Origin: Paraburkholderia kirstenboschensis
GTDB lineage: Bacteria > Pseudomonadota > Gammaproteobacteria > Burkholderiales > Burkholderiaceae
DNA: 64,000 nt
Direction of reading: 5' to 3'
NCBI RefSeq assembly: GCF_904848585.1
Contig: NZ_CAJHCR010000006.1
Span: 62,001 to 126,000 of the forward strand
The notes under the pieces are model-generated. The model saw only the letters and a program-made list of their open reading frames with translations, made no database searches and was not told the origin of the DNA. This document shows positions 8,740-17,947 of the stretch, one piece after another (the stretch's first letter is position 1; every line of letters begins with the position of its first letter). The translations under genes and the position numbers were made by a program.

Positions 8740-9828
8740 TCAGGTGTTCTGCACGACGATGTTGGGAAATTTGGAAGTCATGTCGCGGGCACGCTCGGCG
8801 ATATGAACCGCCACCTTGCGCGCGATGGTGCGGTAAATCTCCGCGATGCGCCCTTGCGGATCAGCCACTACCGTCGGACGGCCGGAGTCGGCCTGCTCGC
8901 GGATCGCAATGTCGAGCGGCAGACTGCCGAGCACGTCGACGCCATATTCCTTGCCCATGCGCTCGCCGCCGCCCGAGCCGAAGATATGCTCTTCGTGGCC
9001 GCAGTTCGAGCAGATATGCATCGCCATATTCTCGACGATGCCGAGAATCGGAATGCCGACTTTCTCGAACATTTTCAGGCCCTTGCGGGCGTCGAGCAGC
9101 GCAATGTCCTGCGGCGTGGTGACGATCACGGCGCCGGTCACGGGCACGCGTTGTGACAGCGTCAACTGGATGTCCCCGGTGCCCGGCGGCATATCGACGA
9201 TCAGGTAATCGAGATCGCGCCAGTTGGTCTGCCGCAGCAGCTGTTCGAGCGCCGACGTGGCCATCGGGCCGCGCCACACCATCGGGTTGTCCTGCTCGAT
9301 CAGAAAGCCGATGGAGTTGGCCTGCAGACCGTGGCCCGTCATCGGGTTCATGGTCTTTTCGTCCGGCGATTCGGGGCGCCCTTCGATGCCCAGCATCAGG
9401 GGCAGCGAGGGTCCGTAGATATCGGCGTCGAGTATGCCGACCGACGCACCCTCGCTCGCAAGCGCCAGCGCGAGGTTCACGGCGGTCGTGCTCTTGCCGA
9501 CGCCACCCTTGCCCGACGCGACGGCCACGATATTTTTAACGTTCGGCAAGAGTTTCACGCCGCGCTGCACCGTGTGCGCGGCGATTTCCTGCGACAACTG
9601 GATGTGCGTCTGCACCACGCCTGGCACGGCCTGCAACGCGTCGGCAAACTGCTTGCGGATCGCCTCGAACTGGCGCATGGCCGGATAGCCGAGTACCACC
9701 GCGACGCTAACCGTGTCACCCTCCACGGCGACGTTTTTAATGTTCCTGGCAGCGGCATACGGCCGGCCGGTGTTGGGGTCAGTGACGGCTGCGAGGGCAG
9801 CGTCGACCAAAGCCCGATCGATACTCAT
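8740..9828 (-). CDS. apbC: Iron-sulfur cluster carrier Mrp/ApbC (P-loop NTPase)
   Basis: Encodes 362 aa from ATG at 9828. Residues 1-80 are the MIP18/DUF59 domain. The deviant Walker A motif SGKGGVGKSTT is at 105-115, followed by ILDADIYGPSLP and VDMPPGTGD. A CxxC cluster-binding pair is at C273 and C276 in HICSNCGHEEHIFG. Such proteins transiently hold a 4Fe-4S cluster and deliver it to apo-enzymes in the cytosol. It sits immediately upstream of the opposite-strand metG region, a neighbourhood where Mrp and MetRS are often found together. The long frame upstream of 9828 was discarded because it lacks family similarity. Confidence 0.94.
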   Translation of the reverse strand: MSIDRALVDAALAAVTDPNTGRPYAAARNIKNVAVEGDTVSVAVVLGYPAMRQFEAIRKQFADALQAVPGVVQTHIQLSQEIAAHTVQRGVKLLPNVKNIVAVASGKGGVGKSTTAVNLALALASEGASVGILDADIYGPSLPLMLGIEGRPESPDEKTMNPMTGHGLQANSIGFLIEQDNPMVWRGPMATSALEQLLRQTNWRDLDYLIVDMPPGTGDIQLTLSQRVPVTGAVIVTTPQDIALLDARKGLKMFEKVGIPILGIVENMAMHICSNCGHEEHIFGSGGGERMGKEYGVDVLGSLPLDIAIREQADSGRPTVVADPQGRIAEIYRTIARKVAVHIAERARDMTSKFPNIVVQNT

Positions 9829-10232
9829 TGACACTCCAAGGGAACACATGCAGCGCAGCGGAATCGAAGTCACGCCACGCGCCGGAATTGCAAGAAATTG
9901 TTAGACAGCATTGCGAAAACCAGGCGTGCCGGGCACCCTTTGGGCCGGCGGACCGCCATGGGGCCGCATCGCTGCGTACGCCAGGCTTTATTGTAGTGGC
10001 TCACGTCGAGCGCTGCCGGAAGACCCTTCTTCATTGTCGGACCGGGACTGAAGAACGCGTTTGGTCTTTACGCCTCGCTCGCGTGGCCCCCTCGGCTTGT
10101 CCGTATTGTCGAGCAGTCTGTTCTGGTGCCGTGACGTTCGCCACGCAGGCTCTAGCGCCACGGACGCTTCACCCGCGCGTGTTATTCGCGCGCTTTATTC
10201 GCGTCATTCGCTTTACTCGAAAGGAATCAGAA
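9829..10232. other. Divergent intergenic region between apbC and the OmpA-like gene
   Basis: 404 bp with no supported gene on either strand. It must hold the two divergent promoters. Close to the OmpA-like start, pyrimidine-rich TTATTCGCG and CTTTATTCGCG repeats are visible at about 10182-10206, and AAGGAA near 10221 is the ribosome site. No terminator, RNA gene or repeat was recognised. Confidence 0.5.
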
Positions 10233-10886
10233 ATGAATGCAAAAATCATGACTCGCCTCGCCGTTCTCGCCGTTTCCGGCTCCTTGCTGGCAGGTTGCGC
10301 CAGCCAACAGGGCACTAACACGGCCGTGGGTACGGGCGTAGGCGCCGGCACCGGCGCGGCGCTGGGCGCCATTTTCGGCGGCGGCAAGGGCGCGGCGATT
10401 GGCGCCGGTGTCGGCGCAGCGGTGGGCGGCATCACCGGCTACAACTGGCAATCCATTCACAACAAGCTGTCGGGCGCCACCAAGGGCACCGGCACGCAGA
10501 TCACCGAGCAGCCGGACGGCTCGCTCAAGCTGAACATTCCGAGCTCGGTCACGTTCGACACCAACAGCTATGCGATCAAGCCGTCGTTCGCGCCGGTGCT
10601 GGATCAGCTGACGCAAACGCTGCAGCAGAACCCGGAAGTGATCGCGCAAGTAATCGGCTACACGGACAGCACCGGTCAGCCGGCGTATAACCAGACGCTG
10701 TCGGTCAATCGCGCGCAAAGCGTGACGGGCTTCCTGGCGCAACGCGGCGTCGCGCCGCAGCGTTTGTCGGCACAAGGCATGGGCCAGAACCAGCCGATCG
10801 CCGACAACAACACCGAAGCCGGCCGTGCAGCAAACCGTCGCGTGGAAATCTATCTGCGCGCCACGGCTCAGCACACCACGCAATAA
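10233..10886 (+). CDS. OmpA-family lipoprotein with glycine-zipper segment
   Basis: Encodes 217 aa from ATG at 10233. The signal peptide ends LLAGC, giving lipidation at Cys22. Residues about 32-70 are a glycine-zipper segment (GVGAGTGAALGAIFGGGKGA and on). Residues about 105-210 are an OmpA/MotB peptidoglycan-binding domain with VIGYTDSTG and NRRVEIYL. The combination matches YiaD/OmpA-like outer-membrane lipoproteins that anchor the outer membrane to the cell wall. The open frame upstream is shadow. It appears monocistronic; the next terminator is 255 bp after the stop. Confidence 0.9.
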   Translation: MNAKIMTRLAVLAVSGSLLAGCASQQGTNTAVGTGVGAGTGAALGAIFGGGKGAAIGAGVGAAVGGITGYNWQSIHNKLSGATKGTGTQITEQPDGSLKLNIPSSVTFDTNSYAIKPSFAPVLDQLTQTLQQNPEVIAQVIGYTDSTGQPAYNQTLSVNRAQSVTGFLAQRGVAPQRLSAQGMGQNQPIADNNTEAGRAANRRVEIYLRATAQHTTQ

Positions 10887-11140
10887 CGGTAACCCGCGAC
10901 CGCAAAGGGAAATTAGGGGCCGGAGGCGCGCAGCACCGGCCTGCCGGGCTGACCGGCGTCGCCGGTTCGCTTATCGCGTGGCCGGCGGCCTGATGCTGAT
11001 CGAGCCGTAAGAAATGCAGCGCGGGAAATCTTTCACGAGGGCGAAAAAATTTCGAACTCTCCCGAAATTCCGCTGTCTGTCTTTACGGTACGTGGCTGGC
11101 GAAGCCGCCGCGTCACCATTCTCCTCTTGTCGTTGTTGCT
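10887..11140 (+). other. Long 3' untranslated region, possible small RNA source
   Basis: 254 bp between the OmpA-like stop and a strong terminator. A 6-bp hairpin (ACCGGC/GCCGGT) lies at 10952-10966. From 11014 the sequence is AT-richer, includes a CGAAA/TTTCG mini-hairpin, and ends with a pyrimidine-rich stretch (CTCCTCTTGTCGTTGTTGCT, 11121-11140) complementary to Shine-Dalgarno sequences. No coding frame is convincing. Confidence 0.35.
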
Positions 11141-11168
11141 CCGGGGTTAATCGCCCCGGTTTTTTTTG
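11141..11168 (+). terminator. Strong intrinsic terminator
   Basis: CCGGGG at 11141-11146 pairs with CCCCGG at 11154-11159 around a 7-nt loop, followed directly by eight T residues. It ends transcription from the OmpA-like gene or from a small RNA in its 3' region. Confidence 0.85.
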
Positions 11169-11210
11169 GGCGCTCGCTTTTCGCAGTGCCCAATGCAGCG
11201 CGGCAAGCTG

Positions 11211-11256
11211 CGCGCCCGCGCGGGCCCGCGCCCGCGGGCGTCTGCCCTGCTAGAAT
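11211..11256 (+). promoter_or_regulatory. GC-only tract and candidate metG -10 element
   Basis: A run of G and C only, with inverted symmetry (CGCGGGCCCGCG), is followed by TAGAAT at 11251-11256, a good -10 match 37 bp before the metG start. No -35 match is visible. Assignment as the metG promoter is inference. Confidence 0.35.
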
Positions 11257-11292
11257 CGACCTTTCGTCCCACCGCAGGCTCCCACCATCCTT

Positions 11293-13440
11293 ATGTCAGC
11301 ACCCGCAACCGATCTCACTGCAGGCGCGCCGTCGGCCCGCCGCCAGATTCTCGTCACGTCGGCCCTTCCTTATGCGAACGGGCAAATTCATATTGGCCAT
11401 CTGGTCGAATATATCCAGACGGACATCTGGGTCCGCACGCTGCGAATGCACGGGCACGAGGTCTATTACGTGGGCGCCGACGACACGCACGGCACGCCGG
11501 TCATGCTGCGCGCGGAACTGGAAGGTTTGACGCCGAAGCACCTGATCGACCGCGTCTGGCAGGAGCACAAGCGCGACTTCGACAGCTTCGGCATCTCGTT
11601 CGACAACTATTATTCGACCGATTCCGAAGAGAACCGCGTCCTGAGCGAGAACGTCTATCTCGCGCTGAAGGAAGCAGGCTTGATCGACGCGCGCGAGATC
11701 GAACAGGCGTACGACCCGGTCAAGGAAATGTTCTTGCCGGACCGCTTCATCAAGGGCGAATGCCCGAAGTGCGGCGCGAAAGACCAGTACGGCGACAGCT
11801 GCGAAGTGTGCGGCTCGACCTATCAGCCCACCGAACTCGTCAATCCGTACTCGGTGGTGTCGGGCGCCACGCCGATTCGCAAAACATCGACGCATTACTT
11901 CTTCCGCCTGTCCGACCCGCGCTGCGAGAACTTCCTGCGCGCGTGGGTGGGCGGCCTCGCCCAGCCGGAAGCGACCAACAAGATGCGCGAGTGGCTGGGC
12001 GACGCCGGTGAAGCCAAGCTCGCCGACTGGGATATTTCGCGTGACGCACCGTATTTCGGCTTCGAGATCCCAGGCGCGCCGGGCAAATACTTCTACGTGT
12101 GGCTGGATGCGCCGGTCGGCTACTACGCGAGCTTCAAGAACCTCGCCGAAAAGCGCGGGCTCGACTTCGACGCGTGGGTTCGCCCGGGCTCGAAGGCTGA
12201 GCAGTATCACTTTATCGGCAAAGACATTCTGTATTTCCACACGTTGTTCTGGCCGGCCATGCTCGAATTTTCGGGCCACCGCACGCCGACCAACGTGTTC
12301 GCGCACGGCTTCCTGACCGTGGACGGCGCGAAAATGTCGAAGTCGCGCGGCACTTTCATCACCGCGCAAAGCGTGATCGACACCGGCCTGAACCCGGAAT
12401 GGCTGCGCTATTACTTCGCGGCCAAGCTGAACAGCACGATGGAAGACCTCGACCTGAATCTCGACGACTTCCAGGCGCGCGTGAACAGTGATCTGGTCGG
12501 CAAGTACGTGAACATTGCGAGCCGCGCCGCCGGCTTCCTGATCAAGCGCTTCGACGGCCGCGTGCAGGACAGCGCGATGCAGCACCCGCTGCTCGCGTCG
12601 CTGCGCGCCGCCGTGCCGCAAATCGCCGCGAACTACGAAGCGCGCGAGTACAACCGCGCGCTGCGTCACACCATGGATCTGGCCGATGCGGTGAACGCTT
12701 ACGTCGACACGGCCAAGCCCTGGGATCAGGCGAAGGACCCGGCCAATGCCGTCGCGCTGCACGAAACCTGCAGCGTGAGCATCGAGGCGTTCCGCCTGCT
12801 GTCGCTTGCGCTCAAGCCCGTGCTGCCGAAGCTCGCGGAAGCGGTCGAAGCGTTCCTCGGCATCGAGCCGCTCGTATGGGCCGACGCCAACGTACCGCTC
12901 AGTTCGGCGCGTCCGATCAACGCGTACAAGCATCTGATGACGCGCGTCGACCCGAAGCAGATCGAAGCCTTGCTGGCGGCCAATCGCGACTCGCTGCAAG
13001 CCACGCCGGAAACGGGTGCGCCGGCCGCGGACGCGAAGGCGAAGTCGAAAGCGGCAAAGACCGCCGCCGCGGACAAGGACGACAAGGACGTCACGCCCGA
13101 AGTCATCTCGATCGACGACTTCGCGAAGATCGATCTGCGTGTCGCAAAGATCGTCGACTGCAAGGCGGTCGAAGGTTCGGACAAGCTGCTGCAACTCACG
13201 CTGGACGTCGGCGAAGGGAAAACGCGCAACGTCTTCTCCGGCATCAAGTCCGCGTATCAGCCGGAGCAACTGATCGGCAAGCTTACGGTGATGGTCGCGA
13301 ACCTCGCACCGCGCAAAATGAAGTTCGGCCTGTCGGAAGGCATGGTGCTGGCGGCGTCGGCGGCCGACGAGAAAGCCGAACCTGGCCTCTACGTGCTCGA
13401 GCCGCACAGCGGCGCCAAGCCGGGCATGCGCGTGAAGTAA
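11293..13440 (+). CDS. metG: Methionyl-tRNA synthetase
   Basis: Encodes 715 aa. It attaches methionine to initiator and elongator tRNA-Met. The class I signature HIGH is at residues 33-36 and KMSKS near 347-351. A zinc knuckle CPKCGAKDQYGDSCEVCG lies near 157-174. After an anticodon-binding helical domain and an Ala/Lys-rich linker, the C-terminal EMAP/Trbp111 tRNA-binding domain covers about 605-715 (IDDFAKIDLRVAKIVDCKAV). This is the long dimeric form, as in E. coli. It is closed by a strong terminator. Confidence 0.97.
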   Translation: MSAPATDLTAGAPSARRQILVTSALPYANGQIHIGHLVEYIQTDIWVRTLRMHGHEVYYVGADDTHGTPVMLRAELEGLTPKHLIDRVWQEHKRDFDSFGISFDNYYSTDSEENRVLSENVYLALKEAGLIDAREIEQAYDPVKEMFLPDRFIKGECPKCGAKDQYGDSCEVCGSTYQPTELVNPYSVVSGATPIRKTSTHYFFRLSDPRCENFLRAWVGGLAQPEATNKMREWLGDAGEAKLADWDISRDAPYFGFEIPGAPGKYFYVWLDAPVGYYASFKNLAEKRGLDFDAWVRPGSKAEQYHFIGKDILYFHTLFWPAMLEFSGHRTPTNVFAHGFLTVDGAKMSKSRGTFITAQSVIDTGLNPEWLRYYFAAKLNSTMEDLDLNLDDFQARVNSDLVGKYVNIASRAAGFLIKRFDGRVQDSAMQHPLLASLRAAVPQIAANYEAREYNRALRHTMDLADAVNAYVDTAKPWDQAKDPANAVALHETCSVSIEAFRLLSLALKPVLPKLAEAVEAFLGIEPLVWADANVPLSSARPINAYKHLMTRVDPKQIEALLAANRDSLQATPETGAPAADAKAKSKAAKTAAADKDDKDVTPEVISIDDFAKIDLRVAKIVDCKAVEGSDKLLQLTLDVGEGKTRNVFSGIKSAYQPEQLIGKLTVMVANLAPRKMKFGLSEGMVLAASAADEKAEPGLYVLEPHSGAKPGMRVK

Positions 13441-13476
13441 CGCGCGAGCGCACACGCACGGTTAGCTGCAACAAGC

Positions 13477-13512
13477 AAAACGGCACGCTGTAAAAGGCGT
13501 GCCGTTTTTTTT
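13477..13512 (+). terminator. Terminator between convergent metG and tamB
   Basis: AAAACGGCACGC pairs with GCGTGCCGTTTT around an 8-nt loop and is followed by a T-run. The symmetric A and T flanks mean it could also stop minus-strand transcription coming from tamB. Confidence 0.85.
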
Positions 13513-13575
13513 CGCCTGCTTTTCTATGGGCGAGGCATGGCGTTCTTCAGGACAGCGCGAGCGGCCAGAAGAACA

Positions 13576-16500
13576 TCACCACCACTTGATCCGGTCATAG
13601 CGCCGCGTATAAAGCAACTCGATTCCGTCGAACGTGCCGCCATAGGCCGCGACGGACCAGTAGCGCGTCAGGTTGACGGTCGCCTTGACCGCGTTGCTCG
13701 CCGACTGCAACCCCTGCTCATAGCCGATCACGAGCCATTCGTTGATCGCCTTCGACACCATCACGACCTGCGGATCGGTCAATCCGACTTCGCTGCGGCC
13801 AATCGAGAACTCGTCGAGACCGAAGGTCTGCGCAATCCGCTTGCCGCTCGCGCTACCGAGCAACGCGAGCGCGGTGGTCATCGTGCTCTGCTGGCCAAGG
13901 TTGTTGCCCTGATCGGTGCCATGGCCAAAGAGCAGCCACGAGAGCTTTTCGGTATCCGGCACGTTCGGCTCCGACACGAGCTTCGCGACCGGGAAGTTCA
14001 CGGTGCCCGTAACCGAGACGCCCGCCTCCACCTGCTGATTGCGGCGCATCGCCAGGATATTGATGCCGGGGTTGGCGACCGGTCCGTTAAACGTGAAGAA
14101 GCCGTTTTCGATATTGAGCTTGCGGCCGAATGTGGTGTAGGTCGAGCCCTGCGTCACGCGCACGTTGCCGACCGCGCGCAGCGGCAGATTCGGCGCGCTC
14201 ATCGCCGTAATCGTGCCGGTCAGGCCGAGGTCGGCCCCTTGTCCGCGAAACCGGAAGTTGTTGCCAAGGTTGATGTCGATGTTCGCGCGCGGTGCAAACG
14301 GACCGATCGGCTTATTGCTGCCCGGCACCGGCCGCGGCCGCTCGCCCGCCACCGTGCCGTCCGGGCGTACGACCACCACGTCGTCGCCGAGCTTGGGCGC
14401 GGATTGCTCCGGCATGTCGAACAGCGCGTGGTCGACGACGAATTTGCCGTTGATCGCCATACCGCCTTGCGCGCCGGCGTTGGCGACGCTGGCGCTGCCC
14501 GTGAGCGACAGATTACGATCCGGCGCGGCAAAGAGTTCGAGTTTGTCTGCGACGATGCTCGCAGTCAGGTCCGGTTCCGCGCCGTCCAGACGTACCCGGC
14601 CGGTTGCGCGCAAGGTGCCGCTCGCGCCGTGGAACTCGACCTGCTGGAACTCGACGAGGTTGTGCGACAGCGCGACCCGCACGATGCCGTCCTTCAACTG
14701 CACACCCTGGTCGACGAGCGTGGCGGAGAGCTCGTCGCCGAGCAGCGAGCCCGTCAGGTTAGGCTTGGCGACGGTGCCGCCGAGCGCGAGCTTCAACGCG
14801 ATGTGGCCGTCGAGCAGATAGCTCGGCCCGAACAGCCCGCCGGTCGTTTTCAGCGACGGCACATTCGCGTTGACATTGCCGGTGAGCGCACCCTCCTCGT
14901 TGACGGTGAGGAAGCCGTCGCGCGCAACCAGCGTGGTGTGCGCATCGGCGTCGATCACGCCGATGCGGCTCGCCTGCGCATGCACCGTCGCGTTCAGGCG
15001 ATTGCCGCCGCTGAACTCGGCGCGCGCGGAGATATCCGAAATACCCAGCGACGCCAGCCCGCGGCCGATCTCGACCGTGACGTCGCCGCTGCGGCGCTGC
15101 AACTGGATATGGCCGCTCGCCGTGCTGCCGAGCGCGAAGTCCCAGTCGCCGTCGAATATGAGATCGGTCTTGACGGCCGGCGGCGTGCCGGTGATCTCGC
15201 GCCGCAAGTCCTGCAGACGCGCCACGGAAATGCCGGTCAGGCTGCCCGCCGACTGAGCCTTGCCGTGGTCGAAAGAGAATGACTTCAGGCTCAACACCGC
15301 GCCTTCTAGCGTGAGCCGTGTCGCGCCGAGCGTCAGCCGGCGCGGCCCGGCGCTCACGGCAAGCGGCGACTCGAGATTCAAAGCGGGCGTGCCGCGGTTT
15401 TGCAGACGCGTCACCGTGCCGTCCCAGCGGGTGCCGTCGCGCGCCTCGGTAAGCTTGCCGTTGGCCGCGAGCGTCAGATCCAGTGGGCGATCCTGCAGCT
15501 TGCCGGTAGCCGCGGCTTCGAGCGAATGACTGGCGCGCGTGCCGGTCAGACGCGCGGTGAGCGTGGTGAGATCGACGCCGCCCGCGCTTACGTTGCGTGC
15601 GTCCGTCGTGAAGACGAGCGCGCCGTTCGCGCCGTCGCGTAGTTCGGCATGACCTTCCGCATGGCCGATGCGGTTGCTGCTCAACACGACGCTGTCGGCC
15701 TTGTAGTTCAGCACCACGTTCGGATGCTCGAATGAGCCGGTCAGGTCGCCGTCGGCGGCGACGAGCCCGGCGAGGCCGAAGCCGAGGCGCTCGAGCGCCG
15801 GTGCGTCGATATGAAAGCGCAAGCGGTCGCCGCGTGCGCCGAAGCTGCCCTGCAGATCCACCTGGTTGCCCGCCACCGACAGGTTCGCGCGGCTCGGCAG
15901 AATCCGCGAGCCCGCAAGTTGCACGGTGCCGCCGCCGGTCAGCGGCAGGCCGTCGTAGACGCTCGGGCCCAGCTTGAACTCGGCCTTGGTGGTGAAAACG
16001 GGTGCCAGCGTGCCGGTCGCGGACAGCGTGCCGTTGACTTTCGCCTCGATCTTGCGCGCTGGCGGCCCGGCGCGTTTCGGCGCGGGTGCCTTGCGCTCGA
16101 TCACCTCTTTTTTGACGACGGCCTTGCCGGTGTTCTTGACGGCCGCCGCGGCCTTATCCGCAGGGGCTGCGCTTTTGGCGCCGGAGGTGCTGCCCGCTTG
16201 CGCCCCGGCCTGCGCCGACAGCCTGCCTTTCGCCTCGCTCTGCGGCACTGCGGGTCCGTTGACTGGCGTGCGTGACGGCATTTGCGAGGTCAGCGTCAAC
16301 GGATCGAAATCGGTGAGTTGCGCCTTCAGGTTGTAGCTGGAATTCGCGTCGTGCTTGAGCGCGCCGGACAGATCGATGTGGCCTTTGCCCGACGTGATAC
16401 GCACGTCGTTGAAGCTGAGCCGCGCGGGGTCCATCGTAAGCTTGCCCTGCGCGCGCAGCGCCGCTTTGGGATCGGCCAGATCGAGCGTGACGCTTTGGAT

Positions 16501-17919
16501 ATCGTCGTTGAGCCGGATGGCGATCGGCCCGGACAGCTGCGTGGGCCGCACCGTCGCCTGAAGCGCGTTCAGGTCGAGACCGGCAACCTGCAGATCGAAC
16601 TGGCCGCGCTTGCCGCTCAGCGCGCCGCTGCCCTTCAGCGTGGCGCTCTTCACGAGGCGCACAGCGAGGTTCGAGATGCGCTGCGCGCTGGCGTCGAGGC
16701 GCACGTCGGCGTTGGCGTCGATGAGCGGCAGCAGGTTTTGATCGATCGCGCCGGGACGGGCGTTGACAATCGAGATGTGGCCCGCGACTGCGAAGCCGGC
16801 GGTAGTCTTGCCGGCCGCGCGCGCCTGGCCGGCGCTTGCGGGAAGTGCTGCAGTTGGGCCTTGTGCAAGGCCCAGCAAAGTGGTGGCGCTAGCCCCACTG
16901 GCCGCGCTCGCCCCACCCTCACCCGCCTGCTGTCCCGCCGGCTGCCCCACCGGCTGCAACTCCGCCCTCACGGCCAGATCGGCGAGCGGCGCGCCCGGCG
17001 CGAACGCCTGCGGATTGACGTGATCGAAAGTCAACGTCGCGCGCTTGAGCGGCACCTCGCCGAACGGCGTGGCTTCGACCTGCGCGTGGCCGGCCAGCTT
17101 CATCCCGCTCGCGTCGAGTTCGGCGACGAGATTTGCCAGCGAACCGCTCAGATGCCCGCCCACCTGCACGGCCTCGTCGTTGACCTTGCCCGAATAACCC
17201 ACCTCGCCCGTCAGCGGAAACGGCCGCACGCCGTCGAGCTTTGCCGACGCCGTCACCGCGCCGAACGGCGTATCGAGCCGCTCGATCGCGGCCTCGTGGT
17301 GACGCCCGTCGCTGCGTCCATGGAAAGCGAAGTGTGAAAATTCGGTTGTCGACGTGCCCTGGCGCAACAACAGCTTGTCCACCTGCACGTCGCGGATTTC
17401 CAGCTGCATCGGCAAGCGCAGTTCTTGCGGCAGCTTCAGCGGCTCGCTGCTGCTCGACGACGTGGCACCGATGCGCGCGTCCACGGTACCCACATGCAGA
17501 TAGTCGATGGTGAAACGCCAAGGCTCGCGCATGAGCGCCCAACGGCCCGACACACGGTCAACCTGGATGTCGGTGCCGCTGCCGTCGAGCGCGCGCCAGC
17601 GCACTTCCCGTAGCCGCACGCCGTTCGCGAGCGCTCCGCTTTCCAGCGTGCCGCTCAGCTTGCCGCCGAGCAGCTTGACCGCCGCCTGCCACGCATAGGC
17701 GGTGCCGCGTTCGGTGGTGAGCGCGCCGTACAGCAGGCCAAGCGCCAACGCGACGAGCAACACCAGCGCCACGACCGTCCAGCCGAGCGTTTTCAGCAGC
17801 AGGCGGCCGGCGCCGCGACGCTTCGCCGGCGGCGGTTCGGGCGTGCCAGGCGGTTCAGCGCCCGGCGGCTGGTTGCCGGGCGGCTGCGCGGGAGGTTGGG
17901 CGGAAACGTCCGTCGTCAT
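13576..17919 (-). CDS. tamB: Translocation and assembly module inner-membrane component TamB
   Basis: Encodes 1447 aa. TamB bridges the inner and outer membranes and, with TamA, aids outer-membrane protein insertion and phospholipid transport. The cytosolic N-terminus is a short proline/glycine-rich stretch (residues 8-31, PPG-type repeats). A single membrane anchor follows at about 45-66 (VVALVLLVALALGLLYGAL). A very long repetitive beta-rich body and the C-terminal DUF490/TamB domain (about 1110-1447) complete the protein. The Ala/Lys/Pro-rich linker near residues 590-640 looks disordered. The start at 17919 is 28 bp after the tamA stop, so they form one operon. No good ribosome site is visible there, which suggests coupling. 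Confidence 0.93.
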   Translation of the reverse strand: MTTDVSAQPPAQPPGNQPPGAEPPGTPEPPPAKRRGAGRLLLKTLGWTVVALVLLVALALGLLYGALTTERGTAYAWQAAVKLLGGKLSGTLESGALANGVRLREVRWRALDGSGTDIQVDRVSGRWALMREPWRFTIDYLHVGTVDARIGATSSSSSEPLKLPQELRLPMQLEIRDVQVDKLLLRQGTSTTEFSHFAFHGRSDGRHHEAAIERLDTPFGAVTASAKLDGVRPFPLTGEVGYSGKVNDEAVQVGGHLSGSLANLVAELDASGMKLAGHAQVEATPFGEVPLKRATLTFDHVNPQAFAPGAPLADLAVRAELQPVGQPAGQQAGEGGASAASGASATTLLGLAQGPTAALPASAGQARAAGKTTAGFAVAGHISIVNARPGAIDQNLLPLIDANADVRLDASAQRISNLAVRLVKSATLKGSGALSGKRGQFDLQVAGLDLNALQATVRPTQLSGPIAIRLNDDIQSVTLDLADPKAALRAQGKLTMDPARLSFNDVRITSGKGHIDLSGALKHDANSSYNLKAQLTDFDPLTLTSQMPSRTPVNGPAVPQSEAKGRLSAQAGAQAGSTSGAKSAAPADKAAAAVKNTGKAVVKKEVIERKAPAPKRAGPPARKIEAKVNGTLSATGTLAPVFTTKAEFKLGPSVYDGLPLTGGGTVQLAGSRILPSRANLSVAGNQVDLQGSFGARGDRLRFHIDAPALERLGFGLAGLVAADGDLTGSFEHPNVVLNYKADSVVLSSNRIGHAEGHAELRDGANGALVFTTDARNVSAGGVDLTTLTARLTGTRASHSLEAAATGKLQDRPLDLTLAANGKLTEARDGTRWDGTVTRLQNRGTPALNLESPLAVSAGPRRLTLGATRLTLEGAVLSLKSFSFDHGKAQSAGSLTGISVARLQDLRREITGTPPAVKTDLIFDGDWDFALGSTASGHIQLQRRSGDVTVEIGRGLASLGISDISARAEFSGGNRLNATVHAQASRIGVIDADAHTTLVARDGFLTVNEEGALTGNVNANVPSLKTTGGLFGPSYLLDGHIALKLALGGTVAKPNLTGSLLGDELSATLVDQGVQLKDGIVRVALSHNLVEFQQVEFHGASGTLRATGRVRLDGAEPDLTASIVADKLELFAAPDRNLSLTGSASVANAGAQGGMAINGKFVVDHALFDMPEQSAPKLGDDVVVVRPDGTVAGERPRPVPGSNKPIGPFAPRANIDINLGNNFRFRGQGADLGLTGTITAMSAPNLPLRAVGNVRVTQGSTYTTFGRKLNIENGFFTFNGPVANPGINILAMRRNQQVEAGVSVTGTVNFPVAKLVSEPNVPDTEKLSWLLFGHGTDQGNNLGQQSTMTTALALLGSASGKRIAQTFGLDEFSIGRSEVGLTDPQVVMVSKAINEWLVIGYEQGLQSASNAVKATVNLTRYWSVAAYGGTFDGIELLYTRRYDRIKWW

Positions 17920-17947
17920 GCGTGGTTCGTGTACAAGGAGGTTCGCA

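Noticed and set aside
11296..13455. A 719-codon minus-strand frame opposite metG
   Set aside because: Exact shadow of methionyl-tRNA synthetase, which has all its motifs.
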